36,510 nt of DNA from Defluviicoccus sp. (GTDB taxonomy: Bacteria > Pseudomonadota > Alphaproteobacteria > MPNO01), in the NCBI GenBank assembly GCA_028821395.1, contig JAPPGP010000199.1, positions 1-36,510 of the forward strand, written 5' to 3'. The position numbers and the translations under genes were made by a program. This document shows positions 17,501 through 23,460 of this stretch, one piece after another; the stretch's first letter is position 1; each line of letters opens with the position of its first letter. The notes beneath the pieces are model-generated. The model searched no databases and was not told where the DNA came from. It saw nothing but the letters and a program-made list of their open reading frames with translations.

Positions 17501-19151
17501 GTCGCGGACCGTCGCCTCGACGGTCGCCTACGCGACGAGAGACGGAACCGCCACGGCCGGGCTGGACTATGTCGCCGCGCGCGGCACGCTCACCTTCCCG
17601 GCCGGGGAGACGTCCCGGACCCTGCGCATCTCGGTGCTCGATGACGCCTTCGAAGAACCCAGGGAGACGATGACGCTCACGCTCTCCAACCCGTCCCCGG
17701 GCACCCGAATCGACGACGGCGTGGCGACCGGCACGATCGACAACCAAGACACCATGATGCAGATCTGGATCACTCGATTCGGACGGATGGTGGGCAGCCA
17801 GATCGTCGAGGCGCTGGTCGACAGGTTCGATCGCGGCGGGTCGCACGTCACGATGGGCGACACGCCGGTCCGCGGTTCGCTCGAGTCCGCCGGCCCGCGC
17901 GCGCCAGATCTCGACTCCTGGCCGGGGGAGATCGGGGAAAACGATCCGGAGCGCCGGACCCGCGCCGCCACCATGCGCCGGCTTCTGCGCGGCAGCAGCT
18001 TCCTCGCCGCGTTGGACGAACACTCGGGCCGCTCGGCTGCATCGGCCGCCTGGGGCAGCGTCGCGGGCGGTCGGTTCGACGCGCGCCCGGACGGCGTCGA
18101 TCTGGACGGCGAAGTGGTCACGGGGCTGATCGGCGTCGACATGGGGTTGGCCGGGGCGCTCGCCGGGGTGGTGGTCTCGCACAGCGAGGGCGAGGGAGCC
18201 TATTCGGCGAGGACGGACATGGCCAGCCGCCGCGGCACCCTGCACGGCGTGTTGACCGGCGCCCACCCCTATTTTCGGTTCCCGATCGGCGAGCGATCGT
18301 CCGCCTGGGGCGTCGCCGGTTCCAGCTGGGGCAAGCTCGTGCTCCGCCCCGAGGGCATGACGGCGTTTCACACGGATCTCACGATGCAAATGGGCGCCGT
18401 CGGGCTGGATGGCGCGATTTCCGAACGGTCCGAGCCGCGCGGCACGGAGCTGACGATCAGATCCGACGCGATGTGGATGCGAATTGCGACGCGTGCCACC
18501 GCCGGCCTGCGACGGGCGGAAGGCGAAGCGACCCGGATCCGGCTCATCCTCGCGGGCGAGCGTGACATCCGGGTGGACGACGGCGCGACGTTCACCCCCT
18601 CCGCCGAGATCGGTCTGCGCCACGACGGCGGCGATGCGGATGACGGAACGGGCGTGGAGATCGGGGCCGGCATGCGCTACAGCGTCGGCAGGGTCTCGAT
18701 CGCGGGCTCGGCGCGGACGCTCGCGGTGAGCGGTCGGAACGGCTATGAGGAGTGGGGTGCCCGCGGCGCGATTCACGTCGGGCCGGACGCATCGGGGAGG
18801 GGGGTATCCTTCACACTGGCGCCCGTGTGGGGGCCCGCGTCGAGCGGGTCGGAGCGGTTGTGGTCGGCGCGCGACGCGGCGGCGGCGGCGACCGGCTCCC
18901 GCGGCCGGCCCGAGGGCCGGCTGGACGCCGAGCTCGGACACGGCTTGCCCGCCTTGGGCAGCCGCTTCACGATGACGCCGAAGGTGCGTTTCGGACTCTC
19001 GCGAACAACCCGCGAATTCAGCTTGGGCTGGACCCTCTCGCCGGTGCGGCGCGACCGCACATCCTTCGACCTCGGACTCGAGGCGACCCGTCGCGAGGCC
19101 GCGAACGACAGCACGCACGAATTGATGCTGCGCTTCACGCTCCTCTGGTAG
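14529..19151 (+). CDS. giant repeat autotransporter-like protein: N-terminal unknown domain, seven Calx-beta-like units, C-terminal beta barrel
   Basis: This 1540-residue surface protein has a long charged N-region, a hydrophobic stretch (LILLFVLAPVVLAAVG) and a probable signal cleavage near residue 56 (ATAQA). Residues 57-245 form a domain starting and ending at Cys57 and Cys245, with RLLFITSGTLAPGS, GSTATVDARDNTG and GVPIYWVNGHKVADNYADFY. I have seen this pattern in other large bacterial repeat proteins but know no function. Six Calx-beta-like units follow (250-953), rich in DDTLEEDDET and IQDDDT acidic loops that could bind calcium. A divergent classic Calx-beta unit covers 954-1075. Residues 1076-1540 include RFGRMVGSQIVEALVDRF and an outer-membrane barrel ending in Trp (MLRFTLLW). 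Surface display and adhesion are inferred. Confidence 0.8.
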   Translation: MGRLQSAPCAARVPCSATCGAVRAGGRRRASARRLILLFVLAPVVLAAVGRATAQACVEVPITWPLKPSAIGRGDSFRLLFITSGTLAPGSREDIGFYNQYVRTYAGFGHLSFRRYTNKFRVLGSTATVDARDNTGTTGTGVPIYWVNGHKVADNYADFYDGSWDSFIARNEDGELIYRLQNVHVWTGSTSDGREYIDHFNVSRALGKRSIVIGRPYYGNVLNSGGRSFENDNAKHLYGLSDVFCIPSRVRLSWSPDTVDEGAGARPVTVTATMIDAARSRDTTIRVSVGSDTATEGTDFDEVADFDLMVTAGQTSGSASFDLTPVDDTLEEDDETLSIAGAADELEIRTASGQGPLTIRDDDFPRVELSWSPATLDEGAGARQVAVTATLAGATRTRDTTVRVSVGSGTATEGTDFAEVEDFDLTVAAGQTSDGATFTLTPLDDTLDEDDETVSVIGAAAGLQVRTASGQDPLTIRDDDTARVELSWSPSTLDEGAGARQIEVTATLVGATRLEDTTIRVSVGSDTATEGTDFEEVADFDLTVTAGESSSSAAFTLIPLDDTLEESDETVAIAGAAGGLEVGTASGQGPLTIQDDDTTLGLTLSWLPGTLDEGAGAQEIAVTATLVGATRLENTTVRVSVGSDTATEGTDFDPVEDFDLTVTAGQISGNAAFTLAPVDDTLDEDDETVAISGAADGLAVGTASGQGPLTIQDDDTARVELSWAPSTLDEGAGAREIAVTATLAGATRSEDTTVRVAVGSGTAMEGTDFAAIEDFDLTVTAGQTSGSAAFTLTPVDDTLEEDDETVAISGVAGDLAVGTASGQGPLTIQDDDTTLGLTLSWSPDTLDEGAGARPVAVTATLVGATRTQDTTVRVAVGSDTAIEGTDFEEVADFDLTVAAGQSSGDATFTLTPVDDTLDEDDETVSIAGTADGLEVGTASGQGPLTIQDDDTAPVGIPLTPRTLDEGAFSVADAEVQEGQGATLPFVVTLSRSRTVASTVAYATRDGTATAGLDYVAARGTLTFPAGETSRTLRISVLDDAFEEPRETMTLTLSNPSPGTRIDDGVATGTIDNQDTMMQIWITRFGRMVGSQIVEALVDRFDRGGSHVTMGDTPVRGSLESAGPRAPDLDSWPGEIGENDPERRTRAATMRRLLRGSSFLAALDEHSGRSAASAAWGSVAGGRFDARPDGVDLDGEVVTGLIGVDMGLAGALAGVVVSHSEGEGAYSARTDMASRRGTLHGVLTGAHPYFRFPIGERSSAWGVAGSSWGKLVLRPEGMTAFHTDLTMQMGAVGLDGAISERSEPRGTELTIRSDAMWMRIATRATAGLRRAEGEATRIRLILAGERDIRVDDGATFTPSAEIGLRHDGGDADDGTGVEIGAGMRYSVGRVSIAGSARTLAVSGRNGYEEWGARGAIHVGPDASGRGVSFTLAPVWGPASSGSERLWSARDAAAAATGSRGRPEGRLDAELGHGLPALGSRFTMTPKVRFGLSRTTREFSLGWTLSPVRRDRTSFDLGLEATRREAANDSTHELMLRFTLLW
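15276..17387 (+). repeat. six tandem Calx-beta-coding repeats (351/354 bp) with a 705-bp higher-order period
   Basis: Units begin at 15276, 15627, 15978, 16332, 16683 and 17037 and end at 17387. Lengths are 351, 351, 354, 351, 354 and 351 bases, so the frame is kept. Units 4 and 6 are preceded by an extra Leu-Gly-containing linker (TTLGLTLSW) while the others open V-x-LSW. Units 3+4 and 5+6 are therefore spaced by exactly 705 bases, as expected from duplication of a two-unit block. High similarity makes copy-number change by recombination plausible. Confidence 0.9.
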
Positions 19152-19245
19152 CCGTCACGGTGGCCCCGCGGGGGAGGATGCGCCGGAGGAACTCCGGAAT
19201 CGGCCGGAAGCCGGTGCTGAGCGCAAGATCGTGCGCCGGGTCGCG

Positions 19246-19286
19246 CCGACCGCCCGTACCGGTCGGCCCCCGCGCGGCGCGGGGGC
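19246..19286. terminator. two adjacent hairpins between convergent genes
   Basis: CCGACCG-cccgtac-CGGTCGG (19246-19266) is immediately followed by the palindrome GCCCCCGCGC-G-GCGCGGGGGC (19266-19286). They lie between the autotransporter stop (19151) and the nitrile hydratase stop (19325). No T-run follows on either side, so termination is inferred. Nothing else is seen in the 173-base gap. Confidence 0.45.
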
Positions 19287-19324
19287 TCTCGCTCTGCCGG
19301 TAGCGGCGGCGTCCGCGCCGCGGA

Positions 19325-19975
19325 TCAGCCCGCCGCGTCGGGGAGCGCGGTGCCCACCATGCAGTCGCGGGTGACGATGCCGGCGAGGCGTTCGGCGTCC
19401 CAGCCCTCCGTTCCCTCGGGGCGCATCGGCAGGACGAGGTAGCGCATGTCGGCGTTGCTGTCATGCACCCGGACGGTGACGCCGTCGGGGATCTCGGTGC
19501 CGAACTCCCGCAGCACCGCGCGCGGCTCGATCACCGCGCGCGAGCGGTAGGACTTCGACTTGTACCAGTCCGGCGGCAGGCCGAGGATGGTCCGCGGGTA
19601 GCACGAGCACAGCGTGCACACGATCATGTTGTGCGCATCGGGCGTGTTCTCGACCACCACCAGCTCGGTCCCGGCCATCGGGATGCCGAGCTCGGCGACC
19701 GCCGCGGTACCGTCGTCGAGCAGCCGCTCCCTGAACGCCGGGTCGGTCCAGGCTTTGGCGATGATCTCCGCGCCGACCGCGGGCCCGCGCGAGTCCATGA
19801 ATTCGAGCTGGGTGCGGATCTGCTCGGGCGTGACCACCCCCTTCTCGACCAGCAGGTCGCGGATCGCGGTCGCCATCAGCTCGTAATGGCCGGTCTCCTC
19901 GACATCGCGGTTCTCCGGCGCGACCTCGTGGTCGTGGTGGTGGACCTCCGCGTGGCCCCTTTCGTCTTCCGCCAT
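19325..19975 (-). CDS. nitrile hydratase alpha subunit, cobalt type (thiocyanate hydrolase gamma-like)
   Basis: This 216-residue protein is the metal-bearing subunit of the nitrile hydratase/thiocyanate hydrolase family, which hydrates nitriles to amides or thiocyanate to COS and ammonia. The claw motif VCTLCSC gives Cys120, Cys123 and Cys125; Thr at the second position is the cobalt-type form. LGLPPDWYKSKSYRSRAV and the C-terminal VRVHDSNADMRYLVLP are typical. Arg128 after CSCYP stands where nitrile hydratases, as I recall them, have Trp. The N-terminus is unusually His-rich (HAEVHHHDHE, residues 8-17). The ATG at 19975 has AGGAG seven bases upstream. It is last in an operon after the two beta halves; no P47K or NhlE-type activator gene is nearby. 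Confidence 0.93.
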   Translation of the reverse strand: MAEDERGHAEVHHHDHEVAPENRDVEETGHYELMATAIRDLLVEKGVVTPEQIRTQLEFMDSRGPAVGAEIIAKAWTDPAFRERLLDDGTAAVAELGIPMAGTELVVVENTPDAHNMIVCTLCSCYPRTILGLPPDWYKSKSYRSRAVIEPRAVLREFGTEIPDGVTVRVHDSNADMRYLVLPMRPEGTEGWDAERLAGIVTRDCMVGTALPDAAG

Positions 19976-19985
19976 GTCCTGTCTC

Positions 19986-20288
19986 CTAAACCCGTTCCAG
20001 CCAGTGCTGAAAGATCTCCAGATCGAGCGTGTCCCGCTGCGGACCGTCATAGCGGTCCCAGATGTCGTGTTGCCGGAACCGCACCCGGTAGAGGTGCCGC
20101 CGCGGCTCGCCGTCGAACCCGTAGGCGAGCTCCTCGGGGTTCGGGAAGGCGCCGCAATAGCGCTCGATCGTCCCGGTCTTGCCGCGGATATAGAACGGCG
20201 TCCGCCGATGGCCGGGCGGGTGGCTGAGCGCGATCCTGACCGTGTCGCCCACCTCGAACCGGCGCTCCTCGGGGGCGGGGCCGGTCAT
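19986..20288 (-). CDS. nitrile hydratase beta subunit, C-terminal half (separate protein)
   Basis: This 100-residue protein matches only the C-terminal SH3-like barrel of nitrile hydratase beta: RFEVGDTVRIALSHPPGH, TPFYIRGKTGTIERY and HLYRVRFRQHDIWDR, ending LEIFQHWLERV. The usual beta subunit is one chain of over 200 residues. The ATG at 20288 overlaps the stop of the N-terminal-half gene as ATGA, so the halves are made separately but coupled. Thiocyanate hydrolase and toyocamycin nitrile hydratase have the same split, and here the order (N-half, C-half, metal subunit) matches thiocyanate hydrolase scnB-scnA-scnC as I recall it. The split is not a simple frameshift, since both parts have proper starts and complete domain ends. 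Confidence 0.88.
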   Translation of the reverse strand: MTGPAPEERRFEVGDTVRIALSHPPGHRRTPFYIRGKTGTIERYCGAFPNPEELAYGFDGEPRRHLYRVRFRQHDIWDRYDGPQRDTLDLEIFQHWLERV

Positions 20289-20590
20289 GTCCCGCCCTCC
20301 AGCCGGCGCCGGATCGCTTCCATGCGGGACTCGATCTCGGCATGGGTCGCCAGCCCCTTCTCCTCCAGCAGGTCGCTCAGCGCCTCGGCCCAGCGCTCGA
20401 AATAGTAGAGGTCGTACTGCTCCTTCGGCAGGTCCTCCAGCGCGCGGCGCATCTCGTCGACGGTCATCAGCTTCTCCTCGCGGAGCGCGTTCACCGTCGC
20501 GGTGAGCAGCTTCGCCCACGGCCTGGTCGGCGGGCTCGCGGGGTCGACCGGGCCGGCCGGCATGCCTCCCATGTCGTGCTGTCTCTGCAT
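20285..20590 (-). CDS. nitrile hydratase beta subunit, N-terminal half (separate protein)
   Basis: This 101-residue helical protein matches the start of nitrile hydratase beta: QHDMGGMPAGPVDP corresponds to the familiar IHDTGG opening, then PWAKLLTATVNALREEKL, MTVDEMRRALEDLP and YYFERWAEALSDLLEEKGL. It ends at MEAIRRRLEGGT, just where the usual chain would continue to the beta barrel. The ATG at 20590 is preceded by a strong GGGGGGAGG three bases away. It starts 12 bases after the MetE-like stop, placing it second in the operon. Its fold wraps the alpha subunit in known enzymes, so it is needed for assembly. Confidence 0.88.
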   Translation of the reverse strand: MQRQHDMGGMPAGPVDPASPPTRPWAKLLTATVNALREEKLMTVDEMRRALEDLPKEQYDLYYFERWAEALSDLLEEKGLATHAEIESRMEAIRRRLEGGT

Positions 20591-20602
20591 CGTCCTCCCC
20601 CC

Positions 20603-21640
20603 TTACTCGCCGCCGATCTCGCGGCGCACGATGTCGGCGCCGGCGACCATCGCCCTAAGCTTGCCGAGCGCGGTGTCGCGGTCGAGATACTTCATCCCGC
20701 AATCGGGCGCCACCACGATTCGTTCGGGCGGCAGGATTTCGAGCGCCCGGCGGATGCGCGCGGCCACCGTCTCCGCCGTCTCGACTTCGGGATCGCCGAG
20801 GTTCAGCACGCCGAGGATCACGGTCTTCGACGGAAGTCGTTCCAGGATCCCGAGGTCGAGCCCGGGCTGGGCCGCCTCGATCGAGACCTGGTCGACCGCC
20901 GAATTCTCGAGCTCGGGCAGAAAGGAGTACGCGCTTCCCTTCTCGTGCACGATATGGGCGTAGCCGAAGCAGAGATGCACCGCCGTCGTGCCCTCGACCC
21001 CGTCCAGCGCGCGGTCGATCGCCTTGACCGCGTAGGATTTGGCAATCTCGGGCCGCGCCTGCATGTACGGCTCGTCGAGCTGGACCACGTCGACCCCGGT
21101 GGCGAACAGCGCCTTGATCTCCTCGTTCATCGCGGCCGCGTAGTCCATCGCCGCCGCCTCGTCCGAGTCGTAATGGTCGTTCTGGGCCTGCTGGGTCATG
21201 GTGAACGGCCCGGGCACGGTGATCTTGGTCATCCGGCCGGTGTTGGCGACCAGGAATTCTGCGTCGCGCACCTCGATGGGCCGCGCCCGGTGGATCTTTC
21301 CTGCAATGCGCGGCACCGGGTTGGGGTGGCCGGTGCGGTCGATCGCGGTGCCGGGCGTGTCGATGTCGATCCCGCCGAGCGCGGTGGCGACGCGGTTGGA
21401 ATAGCTTTCGCGGCGCATCTCGCCGTCGGTGATGATGTCGACCCCGGCATGCTCGAAGTCGTGGATGGCGGCGAGCGTCGCGGTGTCCTGCGCCTCCTCC
21501 AGCGCCGCCTCTGGGATCTTCCAGATCTCGCGCGCCCGCACCCTTGGCGGCAGCCGGCTCTTCAAGTTCTCGCGGTCGACCAGCCAGTCGGGCTGAACGT
21601 GACTTCCGACCACGGTCGTCGGCAGAATTCTGGGCTCCAC
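20603..21640 (-). CDS. MetE C-terminal-like (cobalamin-independent methionine synthase family) protein
   Basis: This 345-residue barrel resembles the catalytic half of MetE. The zinc ligands fit His222-x-Cys224 (VHLCFGY), Glu255 (VSIEAA) and Cys314 (PDCGMKY), and substrate residues include VQLDEPYM (Asp189). Full MetE is about 750 residues; these short members transfer methyl or related groups to or from thiols, often on substrates other than homocysteine. The GTG at 21640 follows GGGGAGG by four bases and begins at the conserved EPRILPTTVVGSHVQP; the longer reading frame lacks family support. It is the first gene of the operon with the split nitrile hydratase, which suggests joint use on a sulfur- or nitrogen-containing substrate (inference). 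Confidence 0.85.
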   Translation of the reverse strand: MEPRILPTTVVGSHVQPDWLVDRENLKSRLPPRVRAREIWKIPEAALEEAQDTATLAAIHDFEHAGVDIITDGEMRRESYSNRVATALGGIDIDTPGTAIDRTGHPNPVPRIAGKIHRARPIEVRDAEFLVANTGRMTKITVPGPFTMTQQAQNDHYDSDEAAAMDYAAAMNEEIKALFATGVDVVQLDEPYMQARPEIAKSYAVKAIDRALDGVEGTTAVHLCFGYAHIVHEKGSAYSFLPELENSAVDQVSIEAAQPGLDLGILERLPSKTVILGVLNLGDPEVETAETVAARIRRALEILPPERIVVAPDCGMKYLDRDTALGKLRAMVAGADIVRREIGGE

Positions 21641-21668
21641 GACGCCTCCCCGTGTCCCGTCCGTCCGA

Positions 21669-21729
21669 ACTATACGACACCGGTGGCCAGCCGGGAAACG
21701 GCCGTCGGATGCGAACGCTCGCACCGGTG
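21669..21729 (-). promoter_or_regulatory. candidate promoter with two CACCGGTG palindromes
   Basis: On the minus strand TATAGT (21674 to 21669) is a good -10 about 29 bases before the MetE-like GTG. The palindrome CACCGGTG occurs at 21678-21685, in the promoter spacer, and again at 21722-21729, centres 44 bases apart or about four helical turns. This looks like a paired operator. The -35 (TTCCCG) is weak. Confidence 0.4.
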
Positions 21730-21849
21730 CCTCACCCCGTTGCGGCTTTTCTTGACGATCCCGCAAAGCACGGCCTTCTTTCGGAAAGGAGAGTAGAATA
21801 GGATTCAAGTAATCGACATGTTTTCGCTTCGATATATTAGAGAACTTCT

Positions 21850-22680
21850 ATGCATACTAGAAAGGATTTTTTATTATTCTTCTTTAAGTTGCCGTCAAGC
21901 GCACCCAACGCTTTGCGGCGGAGTCGGCGCCGGGCGATACCCAACCTCGTCGCGCTCGCCTTCGCGCTTCCGTTTCTCGGGGTCGTTTTCGCCCCTTGCG
22001 AAGCCGCGGCCGTCGTAAAGAAATCGTCGTCCGGCATTTGTCATTGCCCGGGCGGTCAGTACTACGACCGAACCAAGAAATTCACGGCCTACCGGAGCAT
22101 TGAGGAGTGCCTGGCGAGCGGCGGCCGTCATCCCAGGCGGGGTCAAGGCAATTGCGCGGAGGCAGCTCCGTCCGGCTCACACAATCCTAAGTTGCAAGAG
22201 AGGAGGATCGTCCCGCGATCCGCCCCGACGGAAAGTGGGCCGGCGGCGCGGCGCGCCAACCGCTCGCCGGCCCGTGTCATCGACGGAGACACCCTGGAGA
22301 TTTCCGGGGTGCGCATCAGGCTCCACGGTATCGATGCACCCGAGGCGAAGCAGCTATGCCGCCACGCCCAGGGCGGACGATACCGATGCGGTCGGGACGC
22401 GACAGCCGCTCTCGACCGACTCGCCGCGGGCGGCGTCCGCTGCCGCCTGCAACGGGGGACCGGCCGCTATGGCCGGAAGATCGGCACCTGCTACGCCGGG
22501 GACGGCAGCGACATCAATGCCCGGATGGTCCGCCTGGGCCATGCTCTGGCCTACCGGAAATATTCGAGGAAATACCTGCCGGAGGAACGCGAAGCCCGCG
22601 CGCGCCGCCGGGGTCTGCATCGCGGCGCCTTTGTCGCCCCCTGGGCGTGGCGTCGAGGCCAGCGGCTTCCAGGGCGCTAG
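21850..22680 (+). CDS. secreted staphylococcal-nuclease-like (SNase) protein with Cys-rich module
   Basis: This 276-residue protein has a hydrophobic export segment at about 31-53 (PNLVALAFALPFLGVVFAP), a small Cys-rich module (GICHCPGGQYYDRTKKF to CLASGGR, cysteines 64, 66, 88 and 102) and an SNase domain from about 140. Catalytic residues align with staphylococcal nuclease: Asp145/Asp147 (VIDGDT), Arg157 (RIRLHG), Asp162/Glu165 (IDAPE) and Arg209 (YGRK). A calcium-dependent nuclease acting outside the cytoplasm is likely. The first 40 coding bases are T-rich, unlike the neighbours, and the ribosome site before the ATG at 21850 is weak. A TTG at residue 14 could give a more normal signal peptide. 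The stop shares CTAG with higA. Confidence 0.82.
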   Translation: MHTRKDFLLFFFKLPSSAPNALRRSRRRAIPNLVALAFALPFLGVVFAPCEAAAVVKKSSSGICHCPGGQYYDRTKKFTAYRSIEECLASGGRHPRRGQGNCAEAAPSGSHNPKLQERRIVPRSAPTESGPAARRANRSPARVIDGDTLEISGVRIRLHGIDAPEAKQLCRHAQGGRYRCGRDATAALDRLAAGGVRCRLQRGTGRYGRKIGTCYAGDGSDINARMVRLGHALAYRKYSRKYLPEEREARARRRGLHRGAFVAPWAWRRGQRLPGR

Positions 22681-22988
22681 CCCGCCGGCCCCGCGAACGG
22701 CGCAAGCTCGATATCGCCCTCGCGCCTGCGGATTCGAGCGATGTCGTGACTGGTCTGCATCCTCAAGAGCGTATCCATGGATACGCCGAACACCTTCTCG
22801 ATCCTGAGCGCCATTTCCGGCGAGAGACGCGCCCGCTCGTTGAGCAGCGCCGACAACGCGGGCCGGGTGACGCCCAGCGCCTCCGCGGCGTCGGTCACCG
22901 ACAGGCCGAGGGCCTCGACGATCTCGCTCTTGACGAACCCGCCCGGATGCGCCGGGTTCTTCATTCGAATGCCTCGCGCCGCACTCAC
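22677..22988 (-). CDS. higA: HigA-family antitoxin (HTH, XRE type)
   Basis: This 103-residue helix-turn-helix protein is the antitoxin of the HigBA pair. NPAHPGGFVKSEIVEALGLS is the characteristic HigA opening (HPGxxL-like), followed by the HTH core VTDAAEALGVTRPALSALLN and RLSPEMALRIEKVFGVS. The GTG at 22988 is preceded by AGGAGG six bases away; an ATG eight codons later lacks such a site. It begins 14 bases after the toxin stop, the reversed toxin-first order typical of HigBA. It would bind the palindrome in the higB promoter and shut down its own operon. Confidence 0.92.
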   Translation of the reverse strand: MSAARGIRMKNPAHPGGFVKSEIVEALGLSVTDAAEALGVTRPALSALLNERARLSPEMALRIEKVFGVSMDTLLRMQTSHDIARIRRREGDIELAPFAGPAG

Positions 22989-23002
22989 GCTCGCCTCCTG
23001 TC

Positions 23003-23293
23003 CTAGTGGTAGTCCTCATAGTCGAGGTCGACGATCTCTTTCGCCACCGAATCGATCCGGAAGGTGACACGCCAGTTCCTCGTGACCGACAGGCTCCATG
23101 CGCCCTTGCGATCGCCGGTGAGTCGATGCGCTCTCCAGCCCGGGACCGTCCGCAGTTCTTCTTCCCGTTCCATGTCCTGAAGGAAAGAGACGATACGTCG
23201 CAGCCTCGGCACCACCGCAGGCTGGAGCGCGACAGCGTTGTCGTCCTCGATAAGCCGGCGAAGCCCCCTGTGAAGCACGTTTCGGATCTTCAT
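23003..23293 (-). CDS. higB: HigB-family toxin (RelE superfamily mRNA interferase)
   Basis: This 96-residue protein closely follows HigB: KGLRRL-type opening HRGLRRLIEDD, AVVPRLRRIVSFLQDM, the VPGWRAHRLTGDRKGAWSL block, NWRVTFRI, and the terminal LDYEDYH. HigB cuts mRNA on the ribosome and is neutralised by HigA. The ATG at 23293 has AGGG about six bases upstream. The usual GDRKGxWS and WRxTFR catalytic or RNA-contact residues are intact, so the toxin is probably active. It is the first gene of the operon, under an operator-bearing promoter at 23317-23345. Confidence 0.93.
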   Translation of the reverse strand: MKIRNVLHRGLRRLIEDDNAVALQPAVVPRLRRIVSFLQDMEREEELRTVPGWRAHRLTGDRKGAWSLSVTRNWRVTFRIDSVAKEIVDLDYEDYH

Positions 23294-23316
23294 CGGGTAC
23301 CCTGACGAACCAGCAA

Positions 23317-23345
23317 ATTGTATAGCGTAAAGCGACGCAATACAA
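23317..23345 (-). promoter_or_regulatory. higBA promoter inside an 11-bp inverted repeat
   Basis: Plus-strand TTGTATAGCGT (23318-23328) and ACGCAATACAA (23335-23345) form an inverted repeat with a six-base centre and one mismatch. On the minus strand the same bases supply TTGTAT (-35) and TACAAT (-10) with a 17-base spacer. HigA bound here would block polymerase directly. The -10 ends 23 bases before the higB ATG. Confidence 0.6.
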
Positions 23346-23409
23346 CTCTCGTCGGAGTCATGAGGTCTAGCGGTTTCTGGCCCTCAATCGGAGGGCGCCC
23401 CGCCCCCGG

Positions 23410-23438
23410 TTCGCCTGGTTCCCCAAATGCTCTAGGAT
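23410..23438 (+). promoter_or_regulatory. weak candidate promoter of the first ubiD-family gene
   Basis: TTCGCC and TAGGAT are separated by 17 bases and end 22 bases before the ATG at 23461. Both boxes are only moderate matches. It lies back to back with the higBA promoter. Confidence 0.25.
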
Positions 23439-23460
23439 CGGCCGCCGGGCGGGAGGGGCG

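Noticed and set aside
16455..19118. 887-codon minus-strand open frame under the autotransporter gene
   Set aside because: High-GC shadow frame rich in Arg, Gly and Ala, with no domain; the plus-strand frame has a signal peptide, repeats and barrel.
20285..20288. frameshift or sequencing error splitting the nitrile hydratase beta gene
   Set aside because: The downstream half has its own ATG in an ATGA overlap, both halves end at domain borders, and the same split is known in thiocyanate hydrolase and toyocamycin nitrile hydratase.
21641..21849. SAM or cobalamin riboswitch upstream of the MetE-like gene
   Set aside because: The leader from the likely start is only about 20 bases and no conserved riboswitch core was recognised.
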